Source: Lonicera japonica (taxonomy: Eukaryota > Streptophyta > Magnoliopsida > Dipsacales > Caprifoliaceae). From it: DNA of 64,000 bases. Numbering within the stretch: position 1 is the stretch's first letter; every line of letters starts with the position of its first letter. Both the position numbers and the translations under genes were made by a program. The stretch spans positions 57,711,328-57,775,327 of the forward strand of contig CM038464.1 in the NCBI GenBank assembly GCA_021464415.1, in the 5' to 3' direction. Under the pieces are notes generated by a model that saw nothing but the letters and a program-made list of their open reading frames with translations, did not search any database and had not been told where the DNA came from. Below, in pieces: positions 22,250-33,258 of the stretch.

Positions 22250-23490
22250 TGGGTTATTTTCTAACTTTGAGTTATTTTAGATATTTAGTTAGATATTTTG
22301 TAATTCTCTAGTATATATATTAAGGTTTAGCTTGTTGGTTAAGCTAGCTTGGATCTTAGAGGAAAAAAGAGAGAAAATAGGTGAGAGCTCATATTGTTTT
22401 TTTTCCTTTATCTTTTAAATGCAATCATTTTAAGAATGAATTTTTCTTCTATAAATCTTTGTTGTTACAATTATTATGGAGTAGTCTTTTTACTGAGGTT
22501 ACAGAAGAAATTTACGATGTAACTTCGGACAATTATTATCTCAATCCATGTTTAAATGTTGATAAATAGTTGTGAATCCTTCTTCCTTTTCAAATCTACC
22601 ATTCTACAAGTTTACTATGTAAATCTATATGATGATTAAACTATACATACATTGTATGTTTAGTTCTTGAGCATAAATGGAATTATAATACACTTGTGTA
22701 GTTCTTGTAAGCTTGTAGCTCTTTTTCCCATTTGTTGATTCTTCATCTCTTTGTAGAAATTGTAATGAGTTCTCAAAAATCATTAGATGTAACATAAACT
22801 TTGGATACTTATCTTTAATTTACTTAATGATATTTTGGGTGCTTTATACATTATATGTGATGTTTAGACTCGTTATTGTCTTGCTTAAGTAATGATCGAT
22901 GAAATAACAAGTTTATACCATAAACTTTGCCTCATTCCATTGTAATGATTCATTATTTAATTCTATTTTATTTAAATTATGAGATTTCAAATAGATGCTT
23001 TATGATGAATTTATCATCACTATCTCGGATTCGTTTTATATGGGAACGGGTTGCTTGTTTCACATCCGTTGTTAGGAGATAATTATGATAACTTCATACT
23101 TGGTGGAACTTTGTTGTATTTTCTCTTGCTAAAGCTTTCTACCAAGAATGAGTTTCCTTACTTCTCATCCATTGCTATTGAGAAATATAACAAGTCCCCC
23201 ATTCTCAAGAATATTTGTATTTAAACTCTATGTATGAGATAGTAATCGGCGTTCCTTTTGTCGCAAGCAACTTCCACAAACATTAGTGCTTTTTAATCGT
23301 TTTACAACCGTTTAACTTTTAAATTGTTTCAAAATCAACCATTTTACAAAGTCAAAAAATCGTAAATCTGTGATATATTCCACTTCTTTCCATCTATCCC
23401 TATGGACCGACACTTGGACTACTGAGACTATATTACTACTTGACGGACCTGCACTTAGGTTAATGCAATGCGATATTTTCGCGGCATCAG
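22250..23490 (+). mobile_element. Degenerate LTR remnant related to element N
   Basis: It shares ordered blocks with the N LTR: GAGTAGTCTTTTTACTGAGG, TGGGTGCTTTATACATTATA, TATGGGAACGGGTTGC and, at the end, CCGACACTTGGACTAC...CCTGCACTTAGG. It ends at GCGGCATCA (23490). The beginning is ill-defined and no internal region follows. Confidence 0.55.
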
Positions 23491-23630
23491 TTCACATAAT
23501 AACATTATACATTGAATCCCATAAAGTTCACAAAATACCCTTTTCATAAAGGCAGTGGGCTCAATAGATTTGGGAAATTTTAAAGAAACCTTAGAAACAG
23601 TTTAGCTTAGGGAGGATTGGGGAAACATGG
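23491..23630. other. Spacer between LTR remnant and element C
   Basis: 140 bp with no distinct feature. Confidence 0.4.
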
Positions 23631-24570
23631 TGTGAGAATTCGCAAATGCGACCCCCGGGTCTCAACCTCTAGTTTGGGAGTCTGAAACATTGGAAAGGAT
23701 TCCGTTGTTCCATTTGCTTTTGTGCGTTGATAATTCATATCGGGTGTCCCTCTATCCTATTTCTAGATGCAAGAGGTTCGTTTAGAGTCGCTAGTATGTT
23801 TTATGAGAAAACGAACAAAAGAGTTGTGTAAGGGAAAAGGCCATAGGCAAGCCTTTTCCTTACACGTTTGTCTACGAAATCGGGATTTCTATAGGGTTCA
23901 GGAGCTATGTTACGATTTGGGAAGGTGTTAAGTACCTGTTCCGCCCTTTCGGTCTCTAGTGATTTTATATGTTTATTTTATGTTGAAAAACTTGAATGCT
24001 TTTACTAACAATCTATTATTTTCCGAATAAGAAACCCAAAATTATTTTTTTTGGGGGGGGGGGACAAGAAAATGATGAAAACCTTTGTGTCCCGTGATCC
24101 AATGTTTTGGTTTGAAAATGCAGTATAAATGACAAAGTTTATGTTTTGAGTTTAAAAGAAATATTCTGGTATTGTTTCCTCAGATAACAATGTCGGTTTT
24201 CTCGTTTTTTCTAATTATTTTGGAAAAGTTTGAATCTTATCGGAACTAATTCAATATGGAATTTGAACTCTTTGAGGGGAGTTTATCAAATTTATCGTAG
24301 CCTTTAGGGAAGACGAGACATGCCCGAATTTAATTCCAAAGTAAGTTTTATCAGTCCGGGTTTTTGGAAACCTAGTTTTTGTTCGGACGATAATGTGCTT
24401 ACTTTTCTAGTTTTTCAAATGATTTTGATCAGGGTTTTATTTTGAAAACGGTAGACTATTTGTAACTCAACAATAAGTTTATTCAAGTAAAATGTGAACA
24501 TAATAACAGATATGTAAAAGAGTAAAACAAGTACACAAACATCTAATTTTAAATATTAGAAGAAACTTTC

Positions 24571-27167
24571 TGACTACGCCCAAAAAGTGCGAAGTTATTA
24601 CACCCAAGTGCAGGTGGTCGCTCAAGTAATAAAAACTCGGTAAGTCCGAGGTCGATCCACGAGGAGGAGGGTAGTTCTTTGACTTAGGAAAATTTCTTTC
24701 AAGAGGAAGAAGAGAAAAATAAAGAAAAGATGAAATATGGAGGGAATGGAATAACAAGAACATAGAATAAAGCTAAATAAAATAAATAATAAAAACAGCG
24801 TGCTAAATTAACTAAATGCGTGAAAAACTTTTACTAAAATTAAGAATAAAAGGAGTTAGGGGTATCCATGAGTTAGGGGTATCCATAAGTTTCGGGCAAC
24901 ACAACGGGCAATTCGGTGGACCGAGAATCCTTTTCTAATTAATTTTTCTTTAAAAATAAGCATACTTTCCACAAGATAATTGATCTCATAAACTCGTATT
25001 TTTTTTGCAATAATTCATGCGTGACATAAACTATACGTACCAATATTAATTATGGAATTAATTCGCATTACTTAATTTTACCGAAAACACTTGTTTATTA
25101 AAGTGGAGTAGTGCTTGACACTACAAAACCTTTTATTGAAAAGTGAGTTTAGAAATATTAAGTAAAAGCCACAATTTAATTCAAATATGTTAAAACATGA
25201 TTAAAATCAAATTTGAACTAAAACGGGCAATGGAAACACAAAATTGGCGATTTCGGTATCAAAAAGTAAGAATTAAAAATATTATCGAAAACAGCGCACT
25301 TAAGTTTGAAATCTAAAAAAATACATAACCAATTAATTTAGAGAGTATAGACCGCTCCCTAACTCGAACGGTTATGATTTAGCGCAAAAAATAATGATTC
25401 AAACTAGTTTGGTTCTTTTGTCGAAAAGATTTTATTAAATTTATTATAAAAATATGTTATTAGCATACTAGGATAATAATTTAATAAAAATCAGATTTAT
25501 TATGACCTATTAACCAATGAAAAATTAATTAGAATTTAATTCGGGTCCGAAAAATTATTGCGTCAGGATACCCGTTACTTACAGACCCCTAACTAACGAA
25601 CTAGCCAAACATATTTAATAAATTCATGGACAATAAAATAATTAAATAAAAGAGCATATTTATATTCAAGAATGAAAAATTAATTAAAAACATAAGCATA
25701 TAAATGTACTCAAAATTTTAAAGCAATCGAAAATTAAAAACATGCGCAAAATAGAAATTATGGCTAAACATTTTTTTTGAAAAATAAACAATCTGCCAGC
25801 AACACAAATGGCCTACTGACTTTTGGAAAACTTGGGATTTGAGTCTCCAAATCATTAGGGTTTTGTATAGAATTAAAATACGTTCGTTTTGATAGGTGGA
25901 TCATCAAAATCGACCAAGAAACGAAGAAATTATGATTAAAATAAGAAAACACATATTTTTAGGGTTCTATGCGGGATTCTACGCGGAAATTCCAACAAAA
26001 ATTATAAAATAAGCATTAATTTCAATAACAATCACATTCAAACACAATCAAAACATTAATTGAAAGAAATTAAAAATAAAATTGAAAGAAAAAGAAACTT
26101 ACAGTTACGCAGTTATTGAAGAACTGTAATGGGACTCGCGCAAACTCAAATTGAAATAGAATTATACGATGTTTCTTATTCAATACAAGCCAAAAACTAA
26201 ATGAAAATATCTCTCTCTGATAGCAAGGAAATTTGGAATTATTGAAGAAAGACGACTCTCCTCCGTCGACTCTAAAAAAAACTAAATGGCGACTGTGCTC
26301 TCCAAAATCTATAACCTAATTTTCTTTTTTTTTTTCAAAATTCAAAAATTAAAAATTAAACTAATTAATAAAATAAAATAAAGTAAATAATAATAACAAT
26401 AATCCAAAAGCTATTTTTGGAGAGACTAAGTCTTCCAGTTTAACTTCTCGAGTCAATTTAAGCTTAAAAATAATAATTAAAACTTGTTGGCCGCGGGATT
26501 CGAACACTGGACTAAGCATGAGTAGAGACCTAGTCACTTTCCATCTAGGCTAAGGATCCCATTCGATAAATATCTGCATCATAAATTTAGGTATTCTTTC
26601 GCGCAGGAATCTGCTCCTCCAACGTACTGTTCGTATTTCGGCCATAACTTTGTACTCCGAACTCCGATTGACTCAAGGTTTTTGCTCACGCATAGATAAC
26701 TCAAAGATCTACAACTTTTGTCTCAGGAGTTTTCTTCATATTCTGTATGGATAAATACCATAAATAGCCGGAATAGAGATGTTGCGCGCGGTGGATCTCT
26801 TCTTTATTCAAAAATTTCTCGATTTGATTCAAATTACTCTTTTCTACTTGGGACTTCTCTATTGGCTTCTCATAGTCTCTTCCATCAACTTTGTTCATGC
26901 TTGAGCTTGGAATTTGCTTTCGGTTCACTTTTGAACTCAATTCAGCTCCGAATTTGACCGGCAATGACTAAATTTGGGGGAATTTGCTTATAGATTCGTT
27001 CTTGTTCATTTTTAACCTATAAAAAGGTTATAATGCACTAGAAACAAACATACTATCCTATTTCATGATTAAAGCTCAATTCTTTTCAATTTAGGATAAT
27101 TAAAATTAAATTCATGCATATTAAGCCACCTAAATACATATAAAAATGCAATATTTTAGCTTAATCA
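24571..27167 (-). mobile_element. Solo LTR (Tat/Athila-like), 2.6 kb
   Basis: It runs from TGACTACGCCC to TTAATCA, with the 5-bp duplication CTTTC at 24566-24570 and 27168-27172. The same site is uninterrupted in the other element C LTR (near 47105), which fixes both ends. Its left end is similar to the reverse complement of the N LTR 3' end (GTGCAGGT / AAGTCCGAG-type blocks), so it is a related Gypsy LTR in minus orientation. There is no coding region. Confidence 0.85.
26489..26560 (-). other. tRNA-like segment inside the solo LTR
   Basis: The minus strand has an A-box-like TAGCCTAGATGG (26552-26541) and a B box GTGTTCGAATCCC (26507-26495) about 35-40 bp apart, the internal pol III promoter layout. 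The cloverleaf stems do not pair well, so it is not called a tRNA gene. It may be a SINE piece or a chance tRNA-like region. Confidence 0.4.
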
Positions 27168-27440
27168 CTTTCTTTATCTTCCCGACGAGAAATGTGATAA
27201 TAAAGAGAGAGAAAATATAATACAGTAGAGAAACCTCCGGCGATAATAAGATTTTCCTCTTCAAATATTTTCGAGAATTTGACTCTAGAAGTGAGACACG
27301 CCGAGTGTTGAGAATGGATTCGACAGTTCTTCGAAAATCAGATGATTGTAGAACATAGTTGATAAGAGACCAAAAAATCAGATAGAAAAATAGAATTTTT
27401 AGATCCCAAGTTGCTGCCTTGAACCCTTGGGGGTGTTGGG

Positions 27441-27530
27441 CTATTTATAGTGCTGGGTGTAGTTTGTCGCACGACATTCCCTCCAAAAGTGGAACTGTCG
27501 CGCGACACTTAGACCAATGTTGCGCGACAA
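27441..27530 (-). promoter_or_regulatory. LTR promoter with TGTCGCGCGACA palindromes (element C 3' LTR)
   Basis: The minus strand has CTATAAATAG (27450-27441), and upstream of it TGTCGTGCGACAAA (27476-27463), TGTCGCGCGACA (27507-27496) and TTGTCGCGCAACA (27530-27518). The other LTR carries the same layout at 47391-47470 with slightly diverged motifs. Confidence 0.65.
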
Positions 27531-27889
27531 ACGGCTAAAGTGATATCTCTGGCAGACTGATGTGTCAGGGAGTGGATGGTCTGGGTCAGAGGGGTTTATA
27601 ATGCGACATCTGAAAGTTTGTTGCATGACAATATGGTTTGTCGCACAACAAAGCATTCTAAAAATAGGTATGTTGAGCCACAAACTTTCCAAAGCAGTTT
27701 CTGGTGTTTTGGGTGAGTCTTAGAAAAAAAAAGGTGCTTTATGATAGTTTTAGGGTTCTTGCGGGGGTCATGGATTGGGGTGTCTATAGTCTCGAATCTA
27801 GTTCCTTGCTTGGAAGGAATTGAGGCAATTGGAAGAGATCATGATCCATGATTCCCGCAAGAACTCTAAGAGAGTGCATGCATGCAGAA

Positions 27890-28600
27890 GTGTTTGTGAG
27901 TGCCTTGTGATTGGTTTGCCTTCGGAGAGGGCTTGTGCCTGTATAAAGGACTTACACTGCCTCCGAAGAAGGATTTTGTTACCTCGTTGCCTCTCTGGAG
28001 GGCTTACTTTGCTCCACTTACCTTAGATGGGAAGACTACCATTGCTCCACTCGCCTCAGATGGGAAAACTACCCTTGCTCCTTGCCTCTCTGGGAGAACT
28101 TGATTTGCTCCACTGCCTCTTTAGGAGGACTTGATTTGCTCCACTTGGCTCAGATGGGAGAACTACTATTGCTCCACTACATCTCTGGATGGACTTCATT
28201 TAGTCCACTCGCCTCAGATGGGAGGACTACCGTTATTTTACTGCCTCAGATGGGAGGACTACCATTACTCCACTTGCCTCTCTTGGAGGGTTTGATTTGC
28301 TCCGCTTACCTCAGATGGGAGGACTACCATTGCTCTATTGCCTCTCTAGGAGGACTTGATTTGCTCCACTCGCCTCAAATGGGAGGATTACCATTGCTAT
28401 ACTGCCTCAGATGGGAGGACTACCATTACTCCACTTGCCTCTTTGGGAGGGTTTGTACCTGGAAAAAGAACGAAAACTGCCTTCGGGGAGGGCTTTGTGA
28501 AGGTTTTGCCTCTTGCGAGGGCTCGTGTTTGTGATTTGCCTTTAAGAGGGCTTAGTGTTTTTGCCTGTAGAAAGGACTTACACTGCCTCTGAAGAGGGCC
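27890..28600 (+). repeat. Tandem repeats upstream of the element C 3' LTR
   Basis: About 15 units of GCCTCAGATGGGAGGACT(A/T) and GCCTCTCTGGGAGGACTT type, 30-60 bp apart. Related blocks sit in elements A (1870-2240) and E (62460-62930). Several ORFs over this area are repeat artefacts. Confidence 0.75.
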
Positions 28601-29470
28601 TTGTTTGATCTGTTTTGATGAAATTTGTTCTTCGTATATTTCTTCAACTGCTAGAGTGAGAAACATAAAATATGTGGGTGAAGGGAGCTCATCGGGAGTT
28701 TAATCATACTCAAGTTTCCAATCCTCTGGGGAATCTTTTTGAAAATTTTGCTTTGTCTGTTACTTTATTTCCTAAATGAGGTTCTCTTCAGAAGAAAATG
28801 GTTTTCTGGACCTTTATATCTTTTTATAAAAATGATGATTCAATATTTTGCTTGTTTTCAAGCTATTTCTTCTTTATAGTGCTGAAAAGAAAATTTGTTG
28901 GAAAGGATTCTCCTATTTCTCTTGACATTGGTTTTTCTAAGGCGTTTTTTGTGGGCCCACATCATTTTCTGTTTTTCGATGTCCTTATTTCTCCCTTGAT
29001 CGAGGAAGCTTTTCTTAGTCTTTTTTGTTTTTGGCTAGGAGCTTCTTGTCCCGTTTGGTGTGATTAGGAGTCTTACTCACCCAAGACGAAGCCCTGAGCC
29101 GGTTTGGCCTAGCTGTCACTCTTGGTGTGGCTCTCCCTGCCACTCTATACATTTCTATTTCTCTCGCTCACTCTAGACGCTCATGCAGGTTTATTCTCTT
29201 TTCTACTCTTTCAATTTTTTTCTATTCCCGTCTTATTCTGGTATTTTCTCATTCTTATTGATGGTCTTAGTTTTTTTAGGAAAACAGGGATTCCGTAGCA
29301 GATAAATTTTGCTCTCGCGATTTCTCTGGAGAAACAAATTAGAAATTTTTCTTTCGATATTCATCTTGAGTGTGCGGTTTTTATACAAATGTCAAGAAAA
29401 CTATTTTTTTAGGTACCCCTATGGGAGATAAAAATGAGAAAAAGGTCAAAAAAATCAGGGGGAGGGGCAA
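28601..29470. other. Non-coding 3' part of element C
   Basis: It contains GCCTAGCTGTCACTCTTGG (near 29107), also in element A near 1515 and, inverted, in element E near 63310-63340. Otherwise T-rich, with no coding signal. Confidence 0.5.
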
Positions 29471-29533
29471 AGTGTAGCGCTACACTTCGGTGGAAAGCCA
29501 TTTGTCGCGCGACAAATGTGTCCAATATATAAA
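29471..29533 (+). promoter_or_regulatory. Promoter-like cassette: two palindromes plus TATA
   Basis: AGTGTAGCGCTACACT (29471-29486) and TTTGTCGCGCGACAAA (29501-29516) are both perfect palindromes. They are followed by ATATATAAAC (TATA at about 29526). Downstream, plus-strand coding-like sequence starts. The same palindrome-TATA order precedes the ORF at 33259 and lies in the element C LTRs. Confidence 0.6.
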
Positions 29534-29589
29534 CCCTTTGCTGAGCTCATTCCACCTCATTCTCTCCTTTCTTCTTTCTCTCTAGCTCG

Positions 29590-32500
29590 GAAGCTCTGCC
29601 GCTTTAGGTTTTCTACCAACTTTTTCTCCGTTTCGCACTTACATTCATGGATCATGCTCACAGAGGTTAGCCAAGTTGATTGGAGGGTGACTAGGATGAG
29701 GTCACGTTTACGGATGCCTAGGGGGTCCTACTTTACAACGCTTATCACGACGACTAAGCTGATATTGACTGGTACGAGGATGATGGAGTGGACCGCGGCC
29801 GCACGGTGGTGTACCGGGATGCGACTTGGGCCGTTCCCACCATTCCATGTCTACTCATGGAGCCAGTTTCTCACGAGATCCGTCATCGGCGCTAGGTAGG
29901 TTCTTTAAAGCTCCTTCCTTTTGCAGATATGTGTATTTATGCATGCTCATCTTTTTTGTAAAAATATTATCTTTGTTGTTTCCTGCATGTTTTAAATAAT
30001 CTGTATTTTAGTACATATGTTTCTCTGATAATAATATCCGATTTAAAGAACACATACTTTACTGTGGTACCCTTAGATTCTCAAGATTTTACACAATTTT
30101 ATCCCTACAGCACCCTATAACTCTCATAATTATCCCAAAGTATCCCTAATTTTGTGAAAATTACATAATTTACCTTTATAACCCTTATAACTCTCATAAA
30201 CACACCAAATTACCCTCAGGTTTTGGAACTTACATAATTTACCCCTATAACCCCTATAACTCTCATAATTACACCAAAGTACCCTCAAGTTTTGGAAATT
30301 ACATAATTTAACCCTATAACTCTCATAATTACACCAAAATACTCTCAGGTTTTAGAAATTACATAATTTACCCTTATAACCCTCATAACTCTCATAATTA
30401 CACCAAAGTACCTTAAGATTTTGTAAATTACATAATTTACCCCTATAACTCATATAACTCTCATAATTATACCAAAGTACCTTTAGGTTTTGGAAATTAT
30501 ATAATTTTACCCCTATAACTCATATAACTCTCATAATTACACCAAAATACCCTCAAGTTTTGAACATTACATAATTTACCCTTACAACTCATACAACTCT
30601 CATAATTACACCAAAGTACCCTCAGGTTTTGAAAATTACATAATTTACCCCTATAACTCTCATACTTACACCAAAATACCCTCAGGTTTTGAAAATTACA
30701 TAATTTACCCTTATAATTCTCATAACTCTCATAATTACACCAAAGTGCCCTTAGATTTTGGAAATTATATATTTTACCCCTATAACTCATATAACTCTCA
30801 TAATTACACTAAAGTACCCTCAGGTTTTAGAAATTACATAATTTACCCCTATAACCCATATAACTCTCATAATAACACCAAAATACCCTCATGTTATGGA
30901 AATTATATAATTTACCCCTATAACTCAAATAACTCTTATATGTAAACCAAAGTACCCTTAGATTTTGGAAATTATATAATTTACCTCTATAAGCCATATA
31001 ACTCTCATAATTACACCGAAATACCCATAGGTTTTGGAAATTACATAAGTTACCCCTATAACCCATATAACTCTCATAATTACACCAAAATACCCTCAGA
31101 TTTTAGAAATTACATAATTTACCCCTATATGCCCGTGTCTTGCTGTTGCTAACACTCCATGATTTACTTAAGGCCCGTGGGGGGATACAACCCATCTCTG
31201 GTGACTGCCTTTCATTCAGAATTTCAGTGCTATGTTTGACTGTGATTGGGGCGGCTTTATCTTGGTCATCCTTTATGATGCCATGGATCAGGTTTTGCGT
31301 CATCTGGCCCTTAACATTAAAGGTTTTTCTTTATTGTGGGAGATATGAATCTCTGTCTTCTCTTATTTTGTGTCTATATTTGTCTGTCAATTGTTTACTA
31401 ATATACTTTATGTTCATCCCTCTTTTCTAGAGTTGGTTTGTGGCATACACTCACCGAGGTCTTGCCCAGGTAGATCTCATCATCGAGAACGATGATCAAT
31501 TTTCGTTTCTCTGCCAGTTCATAGCAGGGAACTATAGGGCTCCTTATGCATATCAGAACTGAGAACCTGGGCCACTGCTGTTCATGACCTGTTAGAGGAT
31601 CACGTACGTATTCATTTTAATACTATTCATTTTATTTAAATATACGAAATAAATGACTTAATGTATTTTTTCTTCTCTTTTCAGATTGACTAGGCCGCAT
31701 GGGGTGATTTGGGTCTTCACTTCAGCTACGCTCGGGCTTTGACCTCTCACTTGTCCAGGACGGTCCTGGTACACTTGCCACCTGTCCCCAACTAGAAAGA
31801 CAATATACTTGATTCAGAGGATGAGGACCCAAGGGAGATAGAGAGGCACCCCAGCTAAGGGCGCGAGTACTGGTCCTGAGGGAGGAGACACAAGTGGGGC
31901 GGCCTCAATTTCTGAGTAGTCACCTCATCCCACACCTGCGGAGGAGCCGAGGGCCGAGGCCAAGGGTTTTTAGTTTTTCACGGGCCCTACTGCATCTTCG
32001 GGGGCTATCTTTAATAAGGTGGAGGCTACGGAGAGAGGGGGCACATGTTTCACTAAGAGATCATGAGAGCTCGAGGACTTCGTGGCTGATTACGAACAGT
32101 TTGGGCAGACCCCTTTGAGAGAGACCGCTGTTATAGCTCTCCATGGCGTTCGAACGTATGATACTCTTACTCTGCTATCGCCGACTGCTATGGGCCCTTC
32201 GGCCCGATCTTCGAGAGTTGATGTCTCATCATCTAGGCCTCTTATGTTCTCGATTCGTGAGGAGGGTGGTGGGTCTACTTCTACTGTGGCCGGTCCTTTA
32301 GTGCGGTTTGTTGATCTGCCTCCATTTCCCCAGGACATATCTTATGCTAGTGCAGGTCCCCGTCAGTATACAGTTCCAGAGGTTCCTCTCCCAAATGATT
32401 CCTTTAGCTTCTTGGGAGGTCGTATTGGTGATGAGGTACGCTTTTTTCTTTCATCTCCTATCTTGCGTCTTTATTATACATGTACTGATCCAATTCTTTA

Positions 32501-32700
32501 TCGTGACAAATAGTTATGGTCTGAGTGGTTGATCTGCGAGCTTTGTACGCTCGTGGTCTTTACAACTGGAACCTACTTCAGTTCTTAGGTCGAGACCCCA
32601 TGACGTATATACACGATTATCGAAGGGCGATCGAGGTCTTCTGCAATTTAGCCTTCAACTTCTACCTGGACGTCTGAGACTCCTACTGTGGAGACAGTAC
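29590..32700 (+). pseudogene. Spliced antisense ORF region 1 of element C, decayed; function not recognised
   Basis: Coding-like segments: WYEDDGVDRGRTVVYRDATW and PTIPCLLMEPVSHEIRHRR (about 29755-29897); GGFILVILYDAMDQVLRHLA (about 31233-31300); VAYTHRGLAQVDLIIENDD and FLCQFIAGNYRAPYAYQ (about 31440-31560); AAWGDLGLHFSYARALTSHL (about 31690); the open stretch 32082-32432; and VDLRALYARGLYNWNLLQFL and DYRRAIEVFCNLAFNFYLDV (about 32527-32680). GT/AG borders fit introns at about 31606-31684 and 32434-32519. Stops and frameshifts break it. It may be related to plant-mobile-domain or other extra ORFs of Tat elements, but no diagnostic motif was seen. It is antisense to gag and integrase of C. Confidence 0.45.
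30060..31130 (+). repeat. Minisatellite of about 65-70 bp in the first intron-like gap
   Basis: About 16 units combining TTACATAATTTACCCCTATA, ACTCTCATAATTACACC and AAAGTACCCTCAGGTTTTGG. ORFs on both strands across it are low-complexity artefacts. It lies between two coding-like segments of the antisense ORF region. Confidence 0.9.
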
Positions 32701-33127
32701 GGCTAGCAGTTGATCCTGTCAGGGCTACCCATCCACTTGAGGAGGCGTCGGGCAACAGCGAGAGTGTGTCAAAGCGCCTTCGGATATATTAGCTTTATTT
32801 TCCTACATTTTTTATTATTACTTTGGATAAATGTTAGCAGTTAGTTTTTTATCTTTTATTTTTTTGAGTTTTGAAAAACTACTTTTTGTTAGATTTATAA
32901 TTGCTTTTATAAAATGAGATTCATATTTTCATGTGTTTTTAGCAAATAATAATATATAAAAATCAAGTAGTGTTTTCTTTAGGAATCATACCATTTTGTT
33001 CATACAGTATGGAGGCTCTTAGGGCTTCTGCAAAAGAACAAAGTAAGTACAATGCATGTAAATGTGGTTCTTTTGGCAAGAATGATTTTACGTGCCTCAA
33101 AAGAGAGCAAAAAGGCAGAAGATGGAG

Positions 33128-33208
33128 TTTGTCGCGCGAAAATCCTCCCTAGATCTAGGTTTGTCGCGCCACAAATAGGTACAGGAACCATTTTTTTTAC
33201 TATAAATA
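33128..33208 (+). promoter_or_regulatory. Promoter-like cassette before antisense ORF 2
   Basis: TTTGTCGCGCGAAAA (33128-33142) and TTTGTCGCGCCACAAA (33160-33175) are followed by CTATAAATACG (TATA at 33201). The ATG of the next ORF is at 33259, about 50 bp after the TATA, a short but plausible leader. Confidence 0.6.
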
Positions 33209-33258
33209 CGCCCATCTTTCTTCCTTCATCCCCACACCTACCTTTCTTTTTTTAAAAA

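Larger units (their letters stand above)
23631..27787 (-). mobile_element. 3' LTR of element C, split by a solo LTR
   Basis: The parts 23631-24570 and 27168-27787 match 46177-47110 and 47105-47508. It starts TGTGAGAATTCG in plus orientation. The far end (minus-strand start) reads TATAGACACC, aligning with TGTGAACACC of element E. A TATA box and three TGTCGCGCGACA-like motifs lie in the second part. No clear flanking duplication. Confidence 0.7.

Noticed and set aside
26489..26560. Functional tRNA gene
   Set aside because: The A and B boxes are good, but acceptor and T stems do not pair, so it is kept only as tRNA-like.
23631..27787. A simple intact 4.1-kb LTR
   Set aside because: Comparison with 46177-47508 shows a 2.6-kb insertion bounded by CTTTC duplications and TG...CA ends.
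28082..28534. 150-codon plus ORF rich in Leu-Gly-Gly-Leu
   Set aside because: Translated tandem repeat, open by chance in several frames and not conserved in the related blocks of A and E.
30497..31066. Tyr/Asn-rich repeat ORFs on both strands
   Set aside because: Products of the 65-70 bp minisatellite; both strands are open simultaneously and frames break between units.
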